40,819 nt of DNA, taken from assembly GCA_051453625.1 (NCBI GenBank), contig JBOZIK010000001.1, forward strand, positions 144,408,648 through 144,449,466, given 5' to 3'. The translations under genes were made by a program, and so were the position numbers. Below, one piece after another: positions 19,853 through 32,800 of the stretch (positions within the stretch are counted from its first letter, which is position 1; each line of letters starts with the position of its first letter). The DNA comes from Welwitschia mirabilis (lineage: Eukaryota; Gnetophyta; Gnetopsida; Welwitschiales). The notes under the pieces are model-generated. The model did not search any database. It was not told where the DNA came from and saw only the letters and a program-made list of their open reading frames with translations.

Positions 19853-21279
19853 TTTGAACTACTTGTAGAAACCTAAATCTTACTATTAGCCTTACTATTA
19901 GATTCTTTACTATAAATACTTAAATTCCCCTAGCTATCAGAGTTATATCTTATGACTTGATTATGTGGAAATTGGTTACAACTAAGAGTACCTTATATTT
20001 TCATTAAGAACAGGTGTGGTTTATAACCTTCTTGTAAATACTTGTATCTTCTTGTATGGTTTGAATTTCTTTCACGTATTTGTATCTTTTGAATCTAATA
20101 TGAATGAAATATTTTTTCATTATCTCATGAGGGTTTCTATTTTCATAAAATTATATAGTCTTTTAATAATATTTTATGAGAGTCTTCTAAGCATTTGTAG
20201 AGTTTATGATTTGTATAAGTCAATTGTGAAGACCATGTGAACTTTAAGCTATCATGTTAATAACTCTTCATGATTAAGTCTTATGGACTAGTCTCTTTGT
20301 AAGCCATGCACATGTTCATCCTGTTTAACATTTAACTTTAAATTATAAAAAACTAATTTCAACCAAGGTAACTAGTTGTTCGAATCTTAGAGAGTGGTAC
20401 TCTCTATTTTGAGTCCTAAGGTATTTAGACTAAACCTCTAAGAAGATAAGGGAAAGATATGTGCATAACTATAATAATCTTAATCCCTCTTGGTTGTATG
20501 CAACTAGCTTACTTGTATACGTTATGAGATGACATTAAATAAGATAACTCTAATTGATGAGTGGTCATGGTCATGTCATCTACCCTATTCTTGGGAATCT
20601 TGCCTACCTATTCCTTGTCATGTGCTACTTTTGGAATTGTAATGGAATTTAGTTCTTACACCATGTGTATGTGTAAAGAATAATGCAAGCAAGGATGCAG
20701 GAAATAACTAGTGATTGCATTAACAACTAGTGTTAATTATATATTTGCTTAGTGATTTTATAGATATTAGGTGGTTAATTTATACTTTAGTTATTGGATT
20801 TGAATGTTTATAAATGTATTTAAATGATGTATACTATTGATAGTTATATGGTTATTGTACTCAAACTTATATTTACTAAAGAAGGAGTGTTTATTATTTA
20901 ACATGTTGAACTAGTCTCACAAGAAATTTATTGTCAAAATACACTTTTTCTTTAGAACTATTAATTAATGAGATAGATTCTATTGATATGCCTCAGTATC
21001 TCTTTAGAGTAGAATTCTAAAGAATACATATTTGCATGTATCTTATAATATTAATTAATAACTTAGGTTATGAGATGATGTGATCAGATTTCTTAGAACT
21101 TATCTATCCCATCTGTGGAAATATTTTCAGCTTTAGTAATAAATTAAAGCAGGAGGTCTTGAGTTTGAGTCTTCAGTCTTAACTTTTTCCTACAATCCAA
21201 GAGCACTTTAATAATCAAGAATATTTTGCTTCTATTGATTTTAGTAAGAAATATTAATAAACTAAGGCCGTCTACACAA
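19853..21279 (+). other. Probable 3' LTR or flank of the plus-strand Tekay-like element
   Basis: AT-rich with no coding content; the open frame at 20016-20240 has no recognisable domain. No second copy of this LTR is in the window, so its ends cannot be defined by comparison. Confidence 0.35.
19911..19920 (+). promoter_or_regulatory. TATA-like box downstream of plus-strand Tekay pol
   Basis: TATAAATACT preceded by CTTTAC. The position just after pol fits a 3' LTR promoter, but it is unusually close to the presumed LTR start. Confidence 0.35.
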
Positions 21280-22140
21280 TGCATTTTTCTTTTGTAGCTC
21301 CTTCCTATCAACCTTCTCTCATCAAGCAATCTGTTCCTTTTTTTTTTTCCTTCCTTCTGTGCTACCTCTCTGTGCACTGCTGACCTTTTCCCCCATATTG
21401 ATCTCCTCTGTGCCTACCTATCCGTGTTCTTCTCATGTGGTTCTCCTTACACTGTGCACTACCTGTGTTGTCTGTGTAATTCTTTTCCTACCTGTGCGCT
21501 ACCCATTCATCAACTTAGCTATATCCTTGTGCATAATCCATCTCCCCTACAACCTGTCGCCATGGAATGCCACCACCTTCTGCTTAGTTTCCTCCTCCTG
21601 TCATCTTCATTAGCCTGCTCCTTACACACTACTGCTTGTTCGTGCATGTGGTCTCTCCCTTAATCGAATGCATCAATTTGTGCATCTTGACTCTTATCAC
21701 TCCATTTGTTTGCCCTACTCTGCCATGCGTTTGCTACTATTTCTTGCACTTGAAAGCCATAGGTCACTGCCTACCAAGTCGTCACTGCATTTGCCCGCGT
21801 TTTACCTAGCACCTATAGGTACGTCTTTACAACTTACCTCGCTACAACTCTTCTTAACAAGTGCATGTCTCGTCTGCCCTTCACAGCCCCTCATGGCACT
21901 TGTTCTCACTGTCGTCCCCCATCTGGCCTTTTGCCTCCATGCTAATCTATACCTTACCACATTAGTCCACACTTAGCGCCTCTGTTATAGCTAATCTGCA
22001 TGCCAGCCATTAAACATGTTTGCATAAATCACAGCTACCCCAAAATTTCCTTCTTTCACATGAAGTAGATGATAAGCTGCTAGTTTTCCTCTCTAACACA
22101 GCCACCAGTTCCCTTCCTTCATGTGAACTCACCGTTAAAC
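21280..22140. other. Pyrimidine-rich, higher-GC block
   Basis: Clearly richer in C than anything around it on the plus strand, with runs of CCTCC, CTACC and GCC, and three overlapping open frames (21359-21613, 21424-21663, 21668-21976) whose products are Leu/Ser/Cys-rich with no recognisable domain. The frames exist because the pyrimidine-rich strand has few stops. It may be the R-U5 part of a chromovirus LTR, which is often C-rich in plants, or a captured fragment. Its source is not identified. Confidence 0.4.
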
Positions 22141-23400
22141 AAATCTTACAATTAACTTAATTGATTAACAAACCTAACATATAGCTGTAGAATTTTATGT
22201 AATGCCCTCCTTTCATGCCAACATGATCACATCTCCCTTGCTAATATTCTAGTTGCATTCTCTTGGTTAACTTATCAATAGTGTTCAATGTCTTCAAGCC
22301 ATGTCTGCACCAACATTAAGAACAACATTAAGAAGGATACTAACCACCATATTGAGCTTGATAGTTACAAACTTCAACACCTGTTACCTCATGTTTACAA
22401 GAAACCTTAAAACAATTTATTAATCATTTAACTTAGTCCCATTAAGAGGGAGTCCATAGTATCCTCTATGTTATTAATGCTAGTTTAAGCCCTTCCACAT
22501 CACATCAAGAAAATCTATAGCGAACCTTAGGTGCCTAATGTTCTTGTCTCTTATGCATAAATCATCACCCCTTTTTCACTTATTTAGTAAACCACACACT
22601 ATTAACATAGGCCTGTTCCAATGGATGTACCACAAATGCCTATTGCTTTATTGGTAAAGTTGTTAATCTATCAATCTACGTTTCACTTGTTTAAGTACTT
22701 CTCCATTCAAAACATTAACTAACTATTGGTTTTATAGATCATACTTGTTCCTTCTATGCTTATACCATATATGTATGAATCTAGCACTAGGGTTTAATAA
22801 GGTGGTCCAAACTCTAAGTATAGACTACATTTCAAGTTACAACATCACACATTTATAGGTTAGAATGGCTGATGAGAAATGTTGGCTATATGTACTAAAC
22901 AAAATACTAGGTATAATCAATCCTTTTTAAGCAACATCAATTTAAGCTAGTTCCTTGAATTATGATTTAGCCATATCATGGCCTAAAGAGAATGTTACCT
23001 AAGTACAATGTTATCTTAATCCAACACTTTATTGCTTATGTTTAACACAACTGATAAACTAGTATATTTTAGCTAATCATATTGGAGTCTAGTAGTCAAA
23101 AGGATTGATGCATTACAAATTGATATTAAAACTTTAACCCTTATTATGATGTCTTATTTCTATATTACACGTTTAATATGGTTATTGTACAAACATAACC
23201 TTGTAAAAACTTAAATCTATTGATTGCTTAAAAGTGGACATTACAAGGAACTTGACACTAATTCTAGTTATAAATGAAAGTATTTATTTTATGTTATTCC
23301 AACTATGTTAAATGCCTAAGCAAAAGAGAATTTATTATTCTAGAGTTATTTCTATTTTTAGGGATGTTTATTTTTCTTCTTTTGGGTTCCTTTACAATTT
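22141..23400. other. Nothing recognised
   Basis: AT-rich sequence lying between the two tail-to-tail Tekay-like elements. No domain, repeat copy or LTR end could be identified. Confidence 0.4.
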
Positions 23401-25118
23401 TTATCATGTTTCTTCAAATGTTATTTCACAAAGATAAACAATGAATATTAGGACTCTATGAAATCTCATAAGAGTAAACAATGGATTTTTACATTCTTAG
23501 CAAATTGACATCGTAGGAATAAAATATTATTTAAAAATTATATTTTTAAAAGATATCATGAATAATAAAAATGAAAAACTTAGACATATTTTATATAAAG
23601 GAATCCAAAATTCTAGAGCAGATAATAGAAGAAAGTTATCTTCATTTTAAGAAAGGAAAATTATCATCCATTATAACATACCTTTACATTATGTCCTATG
23701 TGATAGAATATGATTCAATCATGTATAATAAACATAAATAATAACAAGTAGATTAATCACAATAAAGCATACTTTATAGGGTAGTTTTACACATGAAATA
23801 TAATAAAAGCATGTATAATGAAGACAGGAAAGAGGAAAAAAGTAGATAGAAATAAATCAGAATTTTAAAGGTGTTATTCAATCCTTTGAAATAGTTCTAG
23901 ATAGATTTAACCGTAGATAATGAAATCATCACAATCTATTCTAATCTCTTTCACTACATAGAATAGTATCATATTCTATTCTAGGATTTCTCATTAAATT
24001 ATTAAGTAAGAATACATCATATAATAGGATAATGGAACAACTGCTTTTCTGTGATTTTCATACCACCCACCTTAGGCTAAGGGTATGAATTCTCCTAAAA
24101 AAACCTATACCTTGGTTTTTAAAGTTTCTAAGCTAAGAAAAGAATAGAAGAATGAAAAAGACAACTTAATATTCATATTTTAAGCTATAGAAGAAAGAAA
24201 ACGTAATTGTAATAAACTACTAAAGTAAAATATTTACCGACTTATTGAAGTGATATAATATAAAGTGCCATTAAAAAATCCCTTTTCACTTGGATCTTTT
24301 AAAATCATTTTTGCACTAGAACTATTTTTCTCCCTTTCTATTCATTTTTCTTTTCTCCTGCTTTAGTTCTAAGTGGTATTTATAGTCTCCTAAATATAAT
24401 CCCTTTTTAGGATAAATTAAGATACAATGGATATAGAAATTCATTAAGAAGCATTTATTATAATAATCATGTAAGATATAGTGGTTATAGTAATAATTTC
24501 AAGAAGTAATAGTTACAAAACAAAAAGTAAAAAAACCATAAGAAAACTTCTCCACTATCTTCATCTAGGATGGTAAAACTTGTTGCCTTTTATTTTAATC
24601 ATTCTCTATATAAACCATTCCAAGATTAAATGCATAGTACTAGACAAACTTAAATAAAATAAATATCAAACTCATTAAAATAGAATTCATTCTACTACTT
24701 GAGCATCACCACATACTCCTTAATGCATGATATCAAACATGTTAAAATGAAAAAAAATACAAAGGAAATGTATAATAAAATACATTCTTTCTTATAAGAA
24801 TCATCTCATGATTCCTTCATATATAATTAATAAAGACAACTATAATTACAATACTATGCTCCTAAGATGAACATTTCTTTTGATGAAAATCTATATGCAA
24901 AGTTTTCTTCCCCATAAGCAAGGCACAAATATATCTTTCATTCCATTATGCACATCAAATTACTTAAAAGAGTAATAACTTTTAAATAACAAAGTATCTA
25001 TAGTAATGCAACACCTAATTTACAATAATATCTCAATAAAAAAAGATGCTAATAATTAGTAAGCAATCATAGGATAACTTGATAAGCACATTAATTCAAT
25101 AGTAAGAGACATTAAAAT
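23401..25118 (-). repeat. Probable 3' LTR of the minus-strand Tekay-like element
   Basis: The minus strand starts about 25118 with TTTTAATGTCTC directly after a polypurine tract, resembling the TGTAATG start of many Tekay LTRs. A TATA box (GACTATAAATACC, 24375-24387) lies about 730 bases into it. The lower boundary at 23400 is a guess; there is no second copy to compare. Confidence 0.4.
24375..24387 (-). promoter_or_regulatory. TATA box in the probable 3' LTR
   Basis: Minus strand GACTATAAATACC. Its distance from the polypurine tract is suitable for an LTR promoter at the U3-R boundary. Confidence 0.5.
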
Positions 25119-25120
25119 AA

Positions 25121-25131
25121 TCCCCCCTCAA
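25121..25131 (-). other. Polypurine tract of the minus-strand Tekay-like element
   Basis: The minus strand reads TTGAGGGGGGA, between the pol end (about 25395) and the presumed LTR start. Runs of G next to a short A/G tract are the usual plus-strand primer of chromoviruses. Confidence 0.6.
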
Positions 25132-25394
25132 ACCATACAATTTTAGATAACATATGTAAACAATAGAATATATATTAAATATAATTTTTTGTAAACACTA
25201 ATAATTCAAAACACAATATATAAATCTGTCAAATATAAATCTATCCCATGTCTTATAGCATAAAATCATCCATAATGAGTTTTGTACTTGTATAAATACT
25301 TATCAAATTTATAATGCTAAATAACATAGAAAAAATAGAAGTTTCTGTGTTGTGAAATCTTGTTATCATTTCTCCTTGATTTGTTGGAAATACT

Positions 25395-28300
25395 TAACTA
25401 AATAAGTTAGGATGTCTATTCTAAATATCATCTTTTGATTATGAAGTAGATTCCTCTATTTCATGATTATTTCATTTAATTTTAATCTATGGGATTTCAA
25501 TGTTCCTAAATACCTTCATGTATTTCTCCATAATTTCCACTAGTCTATTCTAAATAGTGTAATCTACCAACACCTATAACTTATTTTAATTTAAAATATG
25601 GTAAGGATTTGGTATATAGTTCTTTATCATATATTCATGAAAAATATTATGAATATGTCCTATAATACATTAATTTTCTACAGAGATGATTCTTCTTCAT
25701 ATTTTAAATTTTCTATGAATCTTGATGCCACCTTTGTTCTCTTTAATTCCCCATACATGTTTTTCATGGGAGAAACTTTAAGAAGTCCAAATCTTATACT
25801 TGTAATTCTAAAGATTTTTTAGATCTATTTCTAATGTTTTTTTACTCAATCAATTATTATAGCCTTTCCTTAAAAGTTTTCATATGGTCATCTATATCTT
25901 TAAAAATTTTAGGCTCTATAAGAACTTTATCTTCTAGTTTTTAATAAGAACATGGAATTTTACATGTTTTACCATAGAAAGCTTCATAGGAAGCCATCTG
26001 AATGGAGCTATGATAGTTGTTACTATAGGTAAGTGCTGCTATGCTAAACATTTCATTCCAATTATGAGGATGATTAATGGTATATGCATGTAACAAATTA
26101 TTTACCACCTAATTTACCCTCTCTATTGGTACATCTATCTCTAAATGATAGACTATGCTTAATTTCAGTTTCATTTCTAAGAAATTATAGAATGCTTATG
26201 AAAATATTCAAATAAAATGAGCATCTCTATCGACAATTATTTTGGCTAATACTTCATGCAATCTAAATCTCTCTTTTAGATATAATTTATATTATTTTTT
26301 ATTATTACCTTTGTCTTTGTAGCTAAACATGAGAAACCTTGGTGATTTTCTCTACTCTTATTAAGATGGCATCATTATCATATTTTTTTCTTAGGAATAA
26401 TGAAATTCATATTAACAATTTACCACTTACATTTTGGAGTATTATGAGACTAAATATCCTCTACTTTTAATCCATATTCTACATTTTCTTGGTAGTAGGT
26501 CAAACATATTCCTATAAATTCTAGCATATTAGTTTTATAACCAAGTCATAAACATTACTTAGATAGGTTATGATACATCTTAGCATTATTTAATTATCCT
26601 GGTTATGATGTATTATGACGTTTTTGTAAGATGTATTTCCTTATACTACTTTCTAGAACATATAATTTTTCGTTAAAAAAGGAAAGGACATAAGGAGTAA
26701 TTTTTAAAAGCATTTTTTAAGGATTCATTTTTAGTTCTTAAATTCTTTTCTAACATATTAATATAATTGACTTAGAATACCTTATTTTACTTAAAGCATT
26801 AACAACCTTATTGATTTACCCTCATGAACCTTAATTTCAAAATCATAATCATGTAAAATATATTATCATATTTTCTATTTCATATTTAAATGTATCTAGA
26901 AAAATATGTACTTAAGAATTGTCTCCCTAAATATAATGTATTTGAATTTATAAGGCTAATGCCAAATCATGTGTAGGATAATTTTTATTATAAGATTTAA
27001 CATTCATAAATCATATGCTATAACCTTTTCTTTCTATATAAGGACACGTCCCAAATCATCCTTCAATGCATGAGTGTATATAAAAAAGGATTTTTCACCT
27101 TATGGCATGATCAAATTAGGAGGACTAATGAGTAGATTCTTAATCTATTAAAGATAATGCTATATTTCTTTATCCACTAAAATTTATTCATTTTCATGAA
27201 TAGTATAGTTATAAGTACTACTATCTTTAAAAAAATCCTTAACAAATTATTTGTAATACCTAGCTAATCCTAGAAAACTACAAATTTATATTACATTTTT
27301 AAGTGTTGATCATGTCACAATGGTATCAATTTTAGTTCGATTAAGCTAAATTCTATTATTTAATACTACATGTCCTAAGAAATTGATTCTATTTTTTCAA
27401 AACTTACATTTCTTAAGAGTAGCATATAGCTTATGATTACAAAGTGTTTATAAAACTATTCTTAAATGTTGCTTATGTTTAAATTCATTTAAATAGTAGA
27501 TTAGAATATCATTTATAAGTACAATAATAAATTTATTCAAGAAAGTTTAGAATATCTTATTCATCATCCTCATAAACACAACAAGATAATTTATTAATTT
27601 AAAAGGTATAATTTTTGAGATGTTCTTCTTAATTCTCAACTAATGATAATCAAAATTCAAGATAATTTTTGAGAATAATCTAACCATGTTTCTCTAATTA
27701 CATAAATATTTTATATAGGAAAGAGGTATTTAATTTTGATCTCTATCATATTTAACTAATGATAATCTATATACAACTTGATGATTCCATCTTCTTTTTC
27801 AATAATAAAACTAGTATACCCTAATGTGGAATACCAAATTTGACAAATTACTTTTCTCATAAGGATTTAAATTAAATTTTTAGCTTAGCTAATTCCATAA
27901 AAGAATATAATAGGAAGATTTAAAAATTAGAATAACTTCATGCATTAGGTATATGATAGAATTAATGTCCCTTATAGGTGGCATTACTAGCAACTCTATT
28001 GAGAATAAATTTTTACATTCTCTCATCATAGCTTCCAAGATGATTCATATATGATTTAAATACTTATTTGTTATTTCTATCATGAGAAAAAAAATACTAA
28101 GTTGATTTATGCAACATTCCTTGAAGTTGCTTAGCCTTCAAGGTTAACTTTCTTACATTTAATTCTCTTCCTTGCTAGATTTAATCATTCCTATTTATAT
28201 TTATTGTAATATGATGTCCATAAAATTATAATATATATAACCATCCCATCCATTTCTAATAGTAAATCATAAGATCATAAATCAATAGCTATAAGATCCC

Positions 28301-28600
28301 ATTTTAACATTTCTTTCCTTTGTTTCATTCTACATTCTAGCATCACTTAATTTATGACATTTTTCTATCTTGTAGTACATTCTACTTTCTACTCTAATGA
28401 CATATTAATATTTTTCAATTAAATATCATTTATGAATTTAGAAGATATATAATAATGTATTACACTATTTCCAAATAAAATACTAATGGAATTTTCATAT
28501 AGTAAGCTGATACTACATTGATTAGGTTGCAGATGCATCTCTCAGCTTACCTTATATCCTCTATGGAGTTACTACTAAAATAATTCATCTTAATTTTCCC
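25395..28600 (-). pseudogene. pol: Tekay/Del-like pol: PR, RT, RH, INT, chromodomain
   Basis: Heavily broken but in correct order on the minus strand. PR region about 28200-28560 (weak). RT catalytic block LINDILIYYLNEF (second residue pair of the usual IDD changed to IND) at 27489-27535, followed by HKQHLRIVL and FLGHVV. RH: FFIYTHALKDDLGRVLI (about 27040-27095) and KVIAYDL. INT: zinc-binding remnant, then CLTYYQEN (about 26490; the CxxC second Cys is Tyr) and the DNDAIL block near 26360. GPY-type tail with FLKVSPMKNMYGELK near 25760-25800. The chromodomain reads IEIP.IKIK.NNHEIEE near 25440-25490 and ends HPNLF at about 25395. Several Trp codons are stops. Confidence 0.85.
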
Positions 28601-29600
28601 CCATTTTATGGATAATCTCTCTTTATGTGAAATCACTTACATGTATAATAACCCTTTCTCTACATCCTAATTAAACAATCTCATTGAAGGTGCTAATTGA
28701 TTTTATATTTCAAATAACTTCTACTACTCATATTAACTTCTCAATATCAAGTAGGTAGGACAAAGTTTTCCTCTTAATATTACATTTATTCTAAAATAAG
28801 ATCCTCTATTTAGATTAATTAAAAATTTAATTATTTATAAGTTTGAGTATCTTAGGTGAAAACACTAGTTTTGACTTCTTGTAGGCATTCTTCTTCTTCT
28901 TTTACATCTAGTCCTCTTTAATAATATTAGACTTAGATACATACTTATTTAGAAATCCTAGTTCTATGATAGATACTTTATCCTTTAGAGAATGATATCC
29001 TCTAGCTATGAAATGATTTTCTTCCACAACTCATTATTATGTAGATGCCTCATGTAATACAAAAGAGATAGAAATGTTGATTCATGTTAATCTACTATCA
29101 TGCTTTCTATGTAAGATATAAAACTCTCCTTACTTTTGCATTTTGAATTTATTTATTATAGTTGGTTGTTAAATTTTTTTAATAAATGCTTTCCATGCTA
29201 ATTATTCCTTAGGAATATCTAGCTATATTATTTTATTTTTCCATGAAAGAGATGTTCCCTTTTCAAGTTGATAGATTGCTATCCTAGCCTTTTCCACCTT
29301 AGTACAACACTAGGTTATGAATAAGTCATACATAGCTATTAGTCAAGCCTTTTATTTTAATAAATAATTATTTTTCTTAAATACTAATAGTCTAACACTC
29401 TAGAATTTAGCAACTACACTTTGTTATAAAATTTTTGTTTTAACATTATGTTTGTGATTTTGGGTAACCAGATGGTGTTTAATTTTTGTCTAGGCCTCCT
29501 TCTAATGCCACACCTATTATGACTATTTCTTGCAACATCAAATGAATTTTTAATTTAATTGTATGATGTTTGAATATGGCCCTCCTTATAGTGTTAAACT
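28601..29600 (-). pseudogene. gag: Tekay/Del-like gag of the minus-strand element
   Basis: Capsid-like part KVEKARIAIYQLEKGTSLSW (about 29230-29310) and LAWKAFIKKI (about 29160-29190) match the family's order of a helical block, W, and a second helix. A zinc knuckle lies at 28612-28650 and reads YYTCK*FHIKRDY: spacing CX2CX3HX4C with the first and last Cys now Tyr and one stop inside. The start is not identified; the first ~250 bases upstream (29350-29600) are low in recognisable sequence. The stop density shows a dead gene. Confidence 0.65.
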
Positions 29601-29879
29601 ATTTGGGAAATTATGTTGCAATCACAAGTTAAATTAAATTACTTTCATTAACTCGTGAAATATATAGAAATTAAAATGTAACTTTGAAAATAAAATGCTC
29701 CTTATTTATTTTTCAAAAAAATAACTATCATATTAAAGGATTAAAAGGCCAATGAACGTTTTTTTTTGGATAGAATCTTTGATAAATTCAGATGGTTTAT
29801 TTAGGCTCTACATGGAATAAAAGTGATGACTATGTGAACATCGGTATCTACTATAACATATTATAGGATGAAAAAGAGG

Positions 29880-32800
29880 AAAAAGGGAAGGGGAAAAAAA
29901 AACTACCAATGAAATTGAAATAGGAGATTGGTCCTATCGGGATTTTTCACAAGATGTAAATATGAAAGCAATGTTCCAAATAATAGCATAAGAATGTTAA
30001 GGAAATAGGATTGAGTTCTAGAATTTTAGTTCTTTTAAGAAGTAGATCATACATCTCTTCAACAAATAAAAAGAGAATCAAATTCTAGATTTAAATAGAA
30101 TGTTTCTTATTTCATTTTCTAAAATTTGATAATGAGTTTTATAAGTCAAGCATTTATGTCGGCATGCAAATCTCTTTCTCTTAAAATAATTTAGCAATAA
30201 TTTATTAAAAAAGGAATATTCAACACCAATCCTCAAAGAATTATTTAAAATATAAAAATTATTTTGTGTTTTTATTTTAGAATTCTATGAAATTTAGCAT
30301 TATGCATTTCAGAAAAACTTTATTCTTGTGATTCTCATAGCTAGGTTTTAATATTTAAATATTATAGATCTAGCTATTGAAGTCAAATGGGTTTTTAATT
30401 TTTCTATTTTAATGTTTTTAATTTTTTCCATGATGCAAGTAAAACTCATGAAAATTAATAAAAGAAATATAATAATGTTTGAAATTATTTCATACATGAC
30501 AAATCAGTGTAAAAACTGTAAGATAAAACTAATGGAAGACAATGGGCAAAGTGGGCTTAAGGCTATGTCAGTGAAGTAAACTAAATATTCTTAGCAAATG
30601 CTTCATTATGGATCTATAATAACTACTTCTTCTATCGTGTTTTTCCCATATTCTTCCAAAATACATCTTTGCCTCCTAAATGCTATGATCTAATAATTTT
30701 TTGACTCCTTTTGATGTCACTTATTTGATGGGATGTTCTCCCTTTGATGAACCTCCTTCTACTCTGATTTATCTAGCTTCTTTGCTATAATTAGGTCTAC
30801 TTTCCTATGGAGTTACTACCCTCTTCCAATGTGTACAATCTTCTTGGCTATTTGGATGTAGATTTTTAAACATATTCCCTTTTTTATCATAGGATATTTC
30901 TCTATGAAAAATATCTACTTTCTAAACGCATCCATAAAATTCTTAATTTAAGATACTTAATAATGCATCAATTGGTTGTCAAAGATGAAAAAGTCAAAAG
31001 TAGTCTCTTCTTCATGTTGATTTTCATTATATATTATAATCTTTAGATACAACTTATTTTTATCTTATGGCAACACCTGACAGGACATCTTTCTAGTAGT
31101 CTTTTATATTTTAAGGATCTAATGTTTAATATTTATTTCTAATAACCTATTAACACGTGCTATGTTTTATATGATAAATTCATATGTTGTAACTAACACA
31201 TTGAATCTACTAGCATAGATTTCCTATGAGTGTAATTATTACACTAATCATTTTCACCAATGTAGAGAATATACGATAATGTTAGAGATCAGTTATAAAG
31301 CCCATTCTTATAATTAACCATAACAAGATTTTGGATTATTATTAGATGAGGTTCATAGTTCATTTCAAATTCCATGAACTATTTATGCATCATTAACATT
31401 ACCTCATGTTCAAAGTTGTAAGTTTGGAGATGCTGATACTGAGACTGATTCATTTCATTGATTAAAAATAATAAATACTTTTTAAAGTCTATGCAAATAC
31501 TCAAAAATCAGCCTCTTTTAGGAACCAAAAAAAATTGTAAAAATTACAATAAGAGGTTATTCCTATGGGGGATTTATAACAGGATGTAAAAATAAAATAA
31601 TAGCATAAGAACGTCAATGAAATAGGATTAAATTCCATAATTTCAGTTCTTTTAAGAAGTAGATCATATATAGATTCAACACATAAAGAGAGAATAAAAT
31701 TCTAGATTTAAAGAAAATGTTTCTTATTTTAGTCTCTAAAATCTAATAATGAGTTTTTTAAGTTAGTTAGGTATTTATGTTGACATGCAAATCTATTTCT
31801 CTTAAAAGAATTTAATCATAATTTATTAAAAAGGAATATTCAACACCAATCCTCAAAGAATTATTTAAAATATGAAAATTCTTTTGTGTTTTTATTTTAT
31901 AATTCTATGAAATTTGGCATTAAACTTTTTAGAAAAAATTTATTCTTATGATTCTCATAGTTAGATCTTAGTATTTAAATATGATAGATCTAGCTATTAG
32001 AGTCCAATGAGTTTTTTTAATACTTTAATGTTTCTAATTTTATTTATGATGTAATTAAAATTCATGGAAAGCAATGATAGAAATATGATAATATCCAAAA
32101 TTATTTCATAGATGACGCGTCGACCTAAAAAATGTAAGAGAAGATCAATGGGAAAAAGTGGGAAAAGTGAACTTAATACTATGTTAGTGAAGTAGGACTA
32201 AATATTCGTAGCAAATTCTTTTCTATGAATCTATAATAACTGCTTCTTCTATCGCATTTTTCCATCTTCTTCCAAAATGCATCTTTACTTTCTAAATGCT
32301 ATGATCTAATTGCTTTTTATCTCCTTTTAATTTCACTTATTTGATAAAGTGTTCTTCCTTTGATGAACTCCCTTTTGCTTTGATCTATCTAGCTTCTTTG
32401 ATATAATCATGTTTACTTTCCTATGGAGTTACTGTCCTCTCCTAATTTGGCTAATATTTTTGGCTATTTAGATGTAGATTTTCAAATGTCTTCCATTTTT
32501 TATCATAAGGTCTTTCTCTGTGAAAGATGCCTATTTCTTGTATCCTATAAATGCATCCCTAAAATTCTTAATTTTAGCTACTTGAGGTATGCATCAATTA
32601 GCTACCAAAGATCACAAAGTTGAAAGTAGTCTTTTCTTCATGTTGATTTTCATCATATATTCTGATCTTTAGATATAAATTATGTTTATCTTATGGAAAC
32701 AACTCATAGGACATATTTCTAGTAGTCTTCCATATTTTGAGGATCTAATGGTTAGCACTGATTTCTTATGACCTATTAACACATTGCTATGTCTTCTACG

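Noticed and set aside
21149-21172. GAGTTTGAGTCTT near a GCAGGAGGTC, similar to a tRNA B box or SINE promoter
   Set aside because: No A box at the right distance, no cloverleaf and no poly-A tail or target duplication.
21359-21976. Three overlapping plus-strand ORFs in the pyrimidine-rich block
   Set aside because: Their products are Leu/Ser/Cys-rich with no domain, and the frames follow from a C+T-rich strand with few stops. No start context or conserved neighbour supports genes.
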